In this document: piece by piece, positions 1 through 4,538 of the stretch
Layout: each line of letters begins with the position of its first letter
Numbering within the stretch: the first letter of the stretch is position 1
DNA from: Caldifarciminota bacterium
GTDB taxonomy: Bacteria; Hydrothermota; Tepidihabitantia; B3-TA06
NCBI GenBank assembly: GCA_014729665.1
Contig: WJJO01000148.1
Location: 1-5,354, forward strand
Direction: 5' to 3'
Length of the DNA: 5,354 nucleotides
The notes under the pieces: generated by a model
The model's input: only the letters and a program-made list of their open reading frames with translations
The model's database searches: none
Told to the model about the DNA's origin: nothing
Translations under genes and position numbers: made by a program

Positions 1-66
1 GGCCAACGGAAATGGCTCTACCAGAACGCCTGCGGATAGTATCAAGCTTAATACACTAAAACTCAT
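1..66 (-). CDS. N-terminus of an exported protein, truncated by the window edge
   Basis: Only the first 22 codons are present, reading MSFSVLSLILSAGVLVEPFP and then LA before the edge. The start is supported by an AAGGAGGA Shine-Dalgarno at 71-78, five bases from GGAGG to the ATG, the same geometry as other genes here. The N-terminus is a continuous hydrophobic stretch typical of a Sec signal peptide, although it lacks the usual Lys/Arg residues before the hydrophobic core. It lies in the same direction as the 498-residue secreted protein upstream, 125 bases away, and has its own candidate promoter. Function cannot be deduced from 22 residues. The similarly charge-free signal of the upstream gene and the LVEP tetrapeptide found near both N-termini hint that the two could be related, but this is weak. 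Confidence 0.72.
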   Translation of the reverse strand, partial: MSFSVLSLILSAGVLVEPFPLA

Positions 67-89
67 AGCTTCCTCCTTACGTCACGTCA

Positions 90-117
90 ACGATAGGCTC
101 GTAATAAGGCTTGTCAA
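90..117 (-). promoter_or_regulatory. Sigma-70-type promoter for the left-edge gene
   Basis: On the minus strand a perfect TTGACA (-35, 112-117) is followed after 16 bases by TATCGT (-10, 90-95, four of six matches). The predicted start near 83 leaves a short leader of under 20 bases that still contains the AAGGAGGA site at 71-78. It suggests that the left-edge gene can be transcribed separately from the gene upstream. Confidence 0.5.
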
Positions 118-158
118 TACTCTCTTTATCTTACGACTACCACCTTTGCTTTATCCTC

Positions 159-182
159 CCTTTTGAACTGGAGTTCAAAAGG
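159..182 (-). terminator. Stem-loop just after the 498-residue CDS
   Basis: A perfect inverted repeat pairs CCTTTTGAAC (159-168) with GTTCAAAAGG (173-182) around a four-base TGGA loop. It begins about ten bases beyond the stop codon of the minus-strand gene, the usual place for a 3'-end hairpin. Neither strand has a T-tract after it, so it may protect the mRNA 3' end or weakly terminate rather than act as a classical intrinsic terminator. Confidence 0.45.
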
Positions 183-191
183 ATCGGAACC

Positions 192-1688
192 TTAGCGTAA
201 AATTACCAGTTTGCTAACTGCATTATCTGTCTCAGCCACAATCCGCGCAAAGTATACACCGGATGGCAAGGCTTGCGGCAACCACTCACCCTTGCCTGTG
301 ATCGACTCGGAAAGTACACGTCTTCCGTCTGATGAGTATACGGTCAGCATCGCCTCGCCTTGTACCTCGTATGCCAATTGATTGAGAGCCGCGTTCAACT
401 CGATGGTTGATGGGAGGAGGGTCGGTTGGTCGTCTACGCCGACCATATCCCAATCGGTGATGGTGCAGTGAATGTCGGTGTAGTATGGGAAAGTATCTAT
501 ACGGATTCTACTGTTATCTTCCCATACCCACACTACACGCTCGGAATCAGCGTCAACACAGGGTGAAGTCTCCTGCTGTTCGTAGTGTGGTTCGCTCGAT
601 GCAAACCGGAAGATGCCGGTCGTTCGCTGAAGCGACGTGTCTGCAAGGAACCCGGCAATACGATAGTAACGAAAACCTGGGCCGTCGAACCCGCGTTCGT
701 AGGCGACTGCATACCGCCCCCCAATTACCGGGGTAACAACGAGGGGGTCGTGTTTGTAAGTTGTCGCGGCGTGAGGGTCATCCAAGAGGGTGTGAACCTC
801 AGAAATAGAATCACCCATCGAATCGAACAGCTTAACCTGAATCCCGTTAATCATACTGTTTACCTCTATCCTGGGGTATTTGAGCCAGAATACCGCGAAC
901 CGATCTTCGTCGAGCCAGCGAATCCTGGTTTGTCTGTGTAGCTTGTTGAGAACGTGGTCCTCACTGACCAGGCGGAAGGTATCAGGACCGGATGGTATGA
1001 CCAGGTTGTTCGATGAATCCACTATCTGAAAACAGTTGAACCAGTAAGAATAGGATGGATTGTAAAACCAGGCAACCACCGCCGCACCATCAGGGCTGAC
1101 GCCTGTGGAGACGTTACCCCACACCGGGTGCTCGGCTGTGCAATTCCAGACCTTAACGCGTTCTCGGACAGGGTTGCACATCGAGTCTAAACGCTGACCC
1201 CACAGGGTCTCTCCTATACTGAATACTATCCAGTAACCGCCTCCCGGAATTGCCGCACATTCGGTATACTCTGTACCTATCGAATCCCGGACGATCAACG
1301 TTCGTTCGGTTACAGGCTGACCGATGGAGTCGAAAACCTGCGCTGCAAGGCTTCCCCCAAATGTGTTTTCATTGGATGCGCACCACAAGCACAGTACACG
1401 TCCGTTCTCGTCAGCTGCAAGAAGAGGTCTTGATGCGACGCTGTCATAGTTGAGCCTTCTTGATGCGGTTATGGCCTCGCCGTTCTTATCGAAGAACCGA
1501 ATGTAAACGTCACCGTAGGAAAACCACTTATTATCTGTCGGGATGCTGTCTTTCCAGGCTACGGCAAAGTTGCCGTTGGGAAGAATCGCCACCGAAGAGC
1601 TTATTTGATGTCCCTTCACCGAATCGGGTTCAACCAGGAAATCGTCTGTTATTACCCCTCCGAAAAGCAAAAGGACAAGCGTAAACAT
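192..1688 (-). CDS. Secreted repeat protein with T9SS-type C-terminal sorting domain
   Basis: A 498-residue protein, probably secreted or surface-attached. The start is fixed by AAGGAGG four bases before the ATG and an in-frame stop just upstream. Residues 1-14 form a short hydrophobic signal (MFTLVLLLFGGVIT) with no basic residue. The body (about 28-400) repeats a pattern of the form DG-x-x-V-V-x-W followed by a beta strand and FD-S-x-G-x-P-V. Clear copies are GDVYIRFFDKNGEAIT (60-75), AAQVFDSIGQPVT (115-127), GQRLDSMCNPVRE (164-176) and IQVKLFDSMGDSIS (283-296), with strands such as FAVAWKD (41-47), AVVAWFY (203-209) and FAVFWLK (264-270). This resembles repeats of large extracellular adhesin-like proteins and suggests a beta-propeller or beta-sandwich array. 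After the linker TDWDMVGVD (411-419), residues 425-498 match the Por/T9SS type A sorting domain: SSDGRRVL, LPSGVYFARI and the terminal KLVILR. The domain assignment comes from motif recognition; the ligand or function is unknown. Confidence 0.85.
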   Translation of the reverse strand: MFTLVLLLFGGVITDDFLVEPDSVKGHQISSSVAILPNGNFAVAWKDSIPTDNKWFSYGDVYIRFFDKNGEAITASRRLNYDSVASRPLLAADENGRVLCLWCASNENTFGGSLAAQVFDSIGQPVTERTLIVRDSIGTEYTECAAIPGGGYWIVFSIGETLWGQRLDSMCNPVRERVKVWNCTAEHPVWGNVSTGVSPDGAAVVAWFYNPSYSYWFNCFQIVDSSNNLVIPSGPDTFRLVSEDHVLNKLHRQTRIRWLDEDRFAVFWLKYPRIEVNSMINGIQVKLFDSMGDSISEVHTLLDDPHAATTYKHDPLVVTPVIGGRYAVAYERGFDGPGFRYYRIAGFLADTSLQRTTGIFRFASSEPHYEQQETSPCVDADSERVVWVWEDNSRIRIDTFPYYTDIHCTITDWDMVGVDDQPTLLPSTIELNAALNQLAYEVQGEAMLTVYSSDGRRVLSESITGKGEWLPQALPSGVYFARIVAETDNAVSKLVILR

Positions 1689-1739
1689 AAAACCTCCTTA
1701 CAGGTTATATTAGTTAAGCGCTCAACCAAGTCAAGTCCA

Positions 1740-1763
1740 GTGGGGAGGCGTCTGCCTCCCCAC
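1740..1763 (-). terminator. Strong GC-rich hairpin between two minus-strand genes
   Basis: Ten perfect base pairs, GTGGGGAGGC (1740-1749) with GCCTCCCCAC (1754-1763), close a four-base loop. It starts 15 bases after the stop codon of the broken Cys-rich gene and 51 bases before the ATG of the 498-residue gene. There is no T-tract, so termination would be partial or factor-assisted; a processing or mRNA-stability role is equally possible. The downstream gene has no convincing promoter of its own, so some readthrough is likely. Confidence 0.5.
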
Positions 1764-1778
1764 CGGGTTCAAGCCTTG

Positions 1779-2361
1779 CTAGAAACAATTCGCATTATTC
1801 GTTATTCTACCGCAGCCTCCGCCTCCGCCGCCGGAGACAGTTTTGTTGTCAGAAACACCGACAACGTCCCAGTCAGCGGTAACCTCGGGAGGGCTGGGGG
1901 TGTAGTTGAAGTAATCCGTATCGAAGTGGTCTCCGGTATCCCAGGTTCCGTAGAAGAAAACACTATTGACGATGTCGTAGCCGCACCATGTGCCATCGCC
2001 TTCCTTGAGACCGGATTGCCCGGTATCCTTGCAACCTGAACAGTCATAGGTACTGTAGGTGCTGTCGTATAGAACAAGACTATCGCGTCCGTCCGATGTT
2101 TTAAACTTCGCCCAACCGTCTGTCGAATCAGGGTGAAAGTAGTCGCCGTCACCGCCGTCGCATTCACCTTCTAAACACCATGTGTAGCCGGCTCCATCGT
2201 TCAGGTAGTAGGTTTTACCGTCGTAGATGATATAGTTGCTTTGTGCTACGCCGAAGAAGAAAAAACACCACTTTTCGCAGTATTCCGCTTGGTTATGCCG
2301 GTTGAAAGAAGCATCACCGCGACCGCGATGATTGTTAGGTAGATGCTTTTCTTTTACGCAT
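1779..2361 (-). pseudogene. Frameshifted gene for a secreted Cys-rich protein with a poly-Gly/Cys end
   Basis: The gene needs two one-base insertions to be read through. Starting at the second of two adjacent ATGs (2359-2361, four bases after GGAGG), frame one gives MRKRK and soon stops. A second frame then gives SIYLTIIAVAVMLLSTGIT, which completes an ideal Sec signal peptide. A third frame is open for about 188 codons to TAG at 1779-1781 and reads, for example, SNYIIYDGKTYYLNDG, YTWCLEGECDGGDGDYF, YDCSGC and GTWCGYDIV. The corrected product is 194 residues. The first shift lies in the A4-G-A4 run (2347-2355). The second lies either at the CC at 2291-2292, which would give a cleavage site TQA before EYCEKWC, or in the T6 run (2260-2265). 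The mature part has up to nine Cys in short pairs and many Asp/Gly. It ends ADWDVVGVSDNKTV, then six Gly, Cys and ten more residues. No family recognised. Either a decayed gene or sequencing indels: both sites are homopolymers and the rest of the frame is intact. Confidence 0.72.
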
Positions 2362-2415
2362 CATTCCTCCTTCGGGCTTTAAGCCCGTTTGTGGTTATAA
2401 CCCACGGGAGGAACG
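2362..2415 (-). promoter_or_regulatory. Structured 5' leader that can sequester the ribosome binding site
   Basis: In the minus-strand transcript, CGUUCCUCC (2415 to 2407) is complementary over nine pairs, one of them G-U, to GGAGGAAUG (2370 to 2362), which is the Shine-Dalgarno plus the first AUG. Inside this helix sit two further hairpins: GUGG/CCAC (2405-2402 with 2394-2391) and a six-pair stem CGGGCU/AGCCCG (2387-2382 with 2378-2373). Together they make a compact three-way junction with one to three bases between helices. A competing helix, CCCGU with ACGGG (2408-2404 with 2388-2384), would break both the sequestering helix and the last hairpin, so an on/off switch is conceivable. No known riboswitch class is recognised. 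Confidence 0.5.
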
Positions 2416-2448
2416 CCCTCGACTTATGTCTTACCCTGAGCCTTAGCG

Positions 2449-2457
2449 CCCCCCCCC
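2449..2457. repeat. Nine-base C/G homopolymer in the leader region
   Basis: There are nine consecutive C on the plus strand, nine G in the minus-strand leader. The tract lies about 20 bases after the predicted transcription start and upstream of the leader fold. Homopolymers of this length vary by slippage in many bacteria and are also error-prone in sequencing. Confidence 0.9.
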
Positions 2458-2483
2458 GAAGGTATTTTTTATCCTGTAACTTA

Positions 2484-2511
2484 AATATAGGCCAAATTAA
2501 TTGTTTGTCAA
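2484..2511 (-). promoter_or_regulatory. Strong sigma-70-type promoter for the minus-strand gene group
   Basis: A perfect TTGACA (2506-2511) and TATATT (2484-2489, five of six matches) are separated by 16 bases on the minus strand, in an AT-rich stretch. The start of transcription is predicted near 2477, leaving a leader of about 115 bases before the ATG at 2361 that includes the G9 tract and the ribosome-site-burying fold. It is the best promoter for the Cys-rich gene and, by readthrough, for the 498-residue gene. Confidence 0.7.
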
Positions 2512-2542
2512 GTATTTTTAGGTTGATTTATACATATAACAA

Positions 2543-2577
2543 TTAAGCGTTGACAACTTAAGCATTGACGGAACTTA
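2543..2577. repeat. Imperfect tandem direct repeat overlapping the -35 region
   Basis: TTAAGCGTTGACAACTTA (2543-2560) is followed, with a three-base overlap, by TTAAGCATTGACGGAACTTA (2558-2577), which has one substitution in the TTAAGCNTTGAC core and two extra bases after it. The repeats lie between the two divergent promoters and the second copy supplies the -35 of the plus-strand promoter. They could be a paired regulator-binding site or a duplicated promoter element. Confidence 0.5.
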
Positions 2578-2592
2578 TGTAACGGGTTTAAT
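2565..2592 (+). promoter_or_regulatory. Sigma-70-type promoter for the 5'-nucleotidase gene
   Basis: TTGACG (2565-2570, five of six) and TTTAAT (2587-2592, five of six) are separated by 16 bases, the same spacing as the other sigma-70-type promoters here. Transcription would begin near 2599, giving a leader of about 158 bases. A second possibility downstream is a perfect TATAAT at 2661-2666, but the best -35 matches only three of six bases. Either or both may serve the gene. Confidence 0.5.
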
Positions 2593-2680
2593 TATATGCT
2601 AATCTGCAACAATGCGATTTTCTATTGTTTTTTTGCTGTTCAGGGTCACAAAACGTGGAGTATAATTGTTTTGGATTCAC

Positions 2681-2729
2681 GCCTATTTCGATACTCGAAT
2701 CAGGCATGTCTATTGCTTTCACCTGAAAG
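2681..2729 (+). other. Two hairpins in the 5' leader of the nucleotidase gene
   Basis: The first pairs GCCT with AGGC (2681-2684, 2702-2705) and, beyond a two-by-two internal loop, TTCGA with TCGAA around TAC (2687-2699). The second is CTTTC-ACCT-GAAAG (2716-2729), ending 16 bases before the AAGGAGG site at 2746-2752. They leave the ribosome binding site free, so they may serve mRNA stability rather than control. Their biological meaning is unproven. Confidence 0.35.
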
Positions 2730-2756
2730 TTGTATAGAATGAGTGAAGGAGGTTAA

Positions 2757-4217
2757 ATGAAAAGATTTCAAAAACCTTATACACTTTTACTGTTGGCCTT
2801 GGTCTTACCGGTCTTATTATATCCAGCCAAGAGACTTACCATCGTTCACATCAACGACACCCACGGTCAGATTGAACCCATTAAGGCTAAGGACGGTCGT
2901 GAGTACGGCGGGTTTGCACGGGTGGCCTACGTGGTGGATTCACTCAGGAATGAAGCGGAGGAGAATAACAATCCCCTTCTCTTTTTGCACGCAGGCGACG
3001 CCCTGCAGGGTCCGCCAATATCCAACATGAGCAAGGGAAAGTTGGACTTCGAGCTCTTGAACCGGATGGACCTCGACGCCATGGTCGCAGGTAACCACGA
3101 GTTCGACTTCGGCCAGGATAATCTGGAATCTCTCGAGTCGGAGGCCGAGTTTGAGCTGTTATCGGCCAACGTATTAGATGAAGCCGGGAATTTTCTTTTC
3201 GAGCGATATATTGAAAGCAAGGCAGGCAGGAATTCCGTTTTATTAGTCGGGCTGACGACACCTGCAACGCCTTCAGGTACCCATCCTGAGAACGTAAAAG
3301 GGCTTGTTTTCACCTCCCCCGATACGGCCATGGCCGATAACATCCAATTACTTGAATACGGGGAAGAAGACCTGATAATCGCCCTTACCCACCAGGGGGT
3401 ATATTACGACTCCCTTCTTGCACTAAAAGTACCCGAGATAGACCTCATCGTGGGCGGGCACTCCCACACGGTGCTCGAACAGCCGCGTGAGATTAACAAC
3501 GCCCTCGTGGTTCAGGCCGGGGCGAGTACCTTATACGTGGGCAAGTTTGATGCAAAGGTCAAGAGGGGTGAAATAACCGACTGGGAATACGAGCTTATCC
3601 TTTTAGCAGATTCGATTCCGGAAGATACAGGTATAGCTAAAAGGATTGCAGCCGAGTCGAAGCTGGTAGACGAGAAGATAGCTCAGCCCCTGGGCAAGAC
3701 TGAGGTCTCGCTGGTTCCTGGATTTTGCGATAAAAGGGATGAACTTTCCCTGGGGAACCTGCTTGCCCGACTCATAAAAGAGGAGACCGGGGCGGATTTC
3801 GCGTTTACTAATGCGGGAGGGGTTCGCGCATCGATTCACCCCGGGGACGTATCGCTTAAGAATATACTCACCGCACTGCCCTTCAATAATACCATTGTAA
3901 CCATGGAACTCACGGCGGAACAAGTAAGGCAGGTTCTTTCGACCGATATCGCTCACGGCCCTCATTCCGGCGGAACCCTGCATCTTGCCGGGATTACCTA
4001 CGAGACAGAAAACGACTCCGTCGTGAACATCAATATAGAAGGCAACCTACTCGATGAAAGCAGGACATACCGCATCGCAACCAACAACTTCCTTGCCGCG
4101 GGTGGTGACGGATACGAGGTTCTCAAGCAAGGGTGTGATTTCTGCGATACCGGTACTGCGGTGAACGCCGTTCTGGCAAGCTATGTGGAACGTAAAGGAA
4201 CTATAACCGGACGCTGA
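2757..4217 (+). CDS. Exported UshA-type 5'-nucleotidase / metallophosphatase
   Basis: A 486-residue enzyme of the bimetal 5'-nucleotidase family, expected to remove phosphate from extracellular nucleotides or related esters. The start follows AAGGAGG by four bases. Residues 1-24 are a Sec signal with basic n-region (MKRFQK) and a long hydrophobic core; no lipobox Cys is present. The N-terminal calcineurin-like domain (27-265) carries all metal motifs: HINDTHG (D34, H36), HAGDALQGP (D81), GNHEFDFG (N113, with H114/D117 as the likely catalytic dyad), LTHQG (H212) and GGHSH (H235, H237; the second His replaces the Gln of E. coli UshA). The C-terminal 5'-nucleotidase domain (about 312-480) shows KRDELSLGN, TNAGGVR, LPFNN (F376) and NNFLAAGGDGY (F445), the family's substrate-binding loop and base-stacking aromatics. 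It is somewhat shorter than E. coli UshA and has no sorting domain, so probably periplasmic or freely secreted. The exact substrate (nucleotide, UDP-sugar, cyclic nucleotide) cannot be fixed. It is transcribed alone, divergent from the secreted-protein group. Confidence 0.95.
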   Translation: MKRFQKPYTLLLLALVLPVLLYPAKRLTIVHINDTHGQIEPIKAKDGREYGGFARVAYVVDSLRNEAEENNNPLLFLHAGDALQGPPISNMSKGKLDFELLNRMDLDAMVAGNHEFDFGQDNLESLESEAEFELLSANVLDEAGNFLFERYIESKAGRNSVLLVGLTTPATPSGTHPENVKGLVFTSPDTAMADNIQLLEYGEEDLIIALTHQGVYYDSLLALKVPEIDLIVGGHSHTVLEQPREINNALVVQAGASTLYVGKFDAKVKRGEITDWEYELILLADSIPEDTGIAKRIAAESKLVDEKIAQPLGKTEVSLVPGFCDKRDELSLGNLLARLIKEETGADFAFTNAGGVRASIHPGDVSLKNILTALPFNNTIVTMELTAEQVRQVLSTDIAHGPHSGGTLHLAGITYETENDSVVNINIEGNLLDESRTYRIATNNFLAAGGDGYEVLKQGCDFCDTGTAVNAVLASYVERKGTITGR

Positions 4218-4303
4218 TTTTATCGAATGAATTGTCGCAGTGGAAGTTGGGGACCATGAGTGCTCAAGGGTGTATCTTTTCGTGCAAGGAGTTACACAAA
4301 AGT

Positions 4304-4323
4304 GACAGCTCTGAGATACTGTC
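4304..4323. promoter_or_regulatory. Inverted repeat, possible enhancer site for the sigma-54 promoter
   Basis: GACAG (4304-4308) and CTGTC (4319-4323) form a perfect inverted repeat with ten bases between the arms. Its centre is about 84 bases upstream of the predicted sigma-54 transcription start, within the range where activators of sigma-54 promoters bind. The arms are short, so chance is not excluded. I see nothing else definite in the rest of 4218-4371. Confidence 0.3.
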
Positions 4324-4371
4324 TGTAAAGTTAAATCACGTTTTTAGGAGGCTTAACCACTAAAGGGGACC

Positions 4372-4387
4372 TGGCATGATAATTGCT
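4372..4387 (+). promoter_or_regulatory. Sigma-54 (-24/-12) promoter
   Basis: TGGCATGATAATTGCT matches the sigma-54 consensus TGGCACG-N4-TTGCW at every position but one (T for C after TGGCA). The invariant GG (4373-4374) and GC (4385-4386) are exactly ten bases apart, which this promoter class requires. Transcription should begin about 12 bases after the GC, near 4398. No gene start follows closely; what follows is a hairpin-rich stretch ending in a terminator, so the natural product is a short RNA. Such promoters need an enhancer-binding activator. Confidence 0.65.
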
Positions 4388-4397
4388 TATTAAAGAA

Positions 4398-4485
4398 GCG
4401 ACACGCTGAACCATAAAGCCTCCTTTGGTTTTGGGATGTTAGACACGCAACATCGGGGGTCACATCCGTGACCCCTTCCTTTTTT
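4398..4485 (+). ncRNA. Candidate sigma-54-dependent small RNA with three hairpins
   Basis: The stretch between the sigma-54 promoter and a terminator folds into three successive hairpins with few unpaired bases. H1 (4409-4430) pairs AACC/GGTT and AAAG/CTTT across a two-base bulge and exposes CCTC; a looser version shows CCTCC in a larger loop. H2 (4435-4454) is GATGTT/AACATC around an eight-base loop AGACACGC. H3 (4456-4475) is the terminator stem. The word GACACGC occurs both in the unpaired 5' end (4400-4406) and in the H2 loop. CCTCCTT in H1 is the reverse complement of AAGGAGG, so the RNA could block ribosome binding sites. No substantial reading frame fits. The 5' end is inferred from the promoter. 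It is not a tRNA, 6S or tmRNA that I recognise. The alternative is that the stretch is only the 3' untranslated end of the nucleotidase mRNA. Confidence 0.5.
4456..4485 (+). terminator. Intrinsic terminator
   Basis: Eight perfect pairs, GGGGTCAC (4456-4463) with GTGACCCC (4468-4475), close an ATCC loop and are followed by TTCCTTTTTT (4476-4485). It is the only hairpin in the window with a proper T-rich tail. It would end both the candidate small RNA and readthrough from the nucleotidase gene 238 bases upstream. Confidence 0.88.
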
Positions 4486-4495
4486 ATGCTATAAT
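4468..4495 (+). promoter_or_regulatory. Extended -10 promoter overlapping the terminator
   Basis: A perfect TATAAT (4490-4495) preceded by TGC (4487-4489) makes an extended -10 element. GTGACC (4468-4473, four of six matches to TTGACA), lying 16 bases upstream, is the 3' arm of the terminator stem. Transcription would begin near 4502, giving a leader of about 36 bases for the coiled-coil gene. Confidence 0.55.
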
Positions 4496-4503
4496 TACCG
4501 CGC

Positions 4504-4531
4504 TTGACTATCCCAAAAATATGACTATCCT
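4504..4531 (+). promoter_or_regulatory. Second promoter candidate giving a leaderless mRNA
   Basis: TTGACT (4504-4509, five of six) and TATCCT (4526-4531, four of six) are 16 bases apart. Six bases separate the -10 from the ATG at 4538, so transcription would start at, or within a base or two of, the A of the start codon. This agrees with the lack of any Shine-Dalgarno for this gene. Confidence 0.35.
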
Positions 4532-4538
4532 AAAGATA
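4505..4538 (+). repeat. 17-base tandem repeat ahead of the coiled-coil gene
   Basis: TGACTATCCCAAAAATA (4505-4521) is directly followed by TGACTATCCTAAAGATA (4522-4538), 15 of 17 bases identical. The second copy runs into the ATG. The first copy contributes the -35 and the second the -10 of the leaderless promoter candidate. It could be a duplicated promoter segment or a paired operator. Confidence 0.8.

Noticed and set aside
1704..1734. TTGACT and TATAAC on the minus strand as a promoter for the 498-residue gene
   Set aside because: The spacing is 19 bases and the predicted start falls inside the AAGGAGG site, which would destroy it. Readthrough from the upstream promoter is more likely.
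1605..2039. Plus-strand 144-codon frame spanning two minus-strand genes
   Set aside because: It crosses a gene boundary and a strong hairpin and has no ribosome binding site or recognisable domain.
1802..2167. Minus-strand 121-codon frame rich in Thr/Pro/Ala
   Set aside because: It overlaps the Cys-rich gene in another frame, has no ribosome binding site and its low-complexity composition is that of an antisense or off-frame shadow.
2343..2546. Plus-strand 67-codon frame in the divergent region
   Set aside because: It runs through the C9 tract, the leader palindromes and a minus-strand promoter; no Shine-Dalgarno and non-protein-like composition.
2608..2634. AACAAT/ATTGTT stem followed by a T-run as an attenuator in the nucleotidase leader
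   Set aside because: Only one G-C pair in a six-pair stem with a ten-base loop; too weak to be a credible terminator.
4346..4390. AGGAGG at 4346-4351 as a ribosome binding site for a small gene at the ATG at 4376
   Set aside because: The spacing is 24 bases and the frame stops after five codons. The nine-base complement AGGAGGCTT with AAGCCTCCT (4416-4424) is real but lies upstream of the predicted small RNA start.
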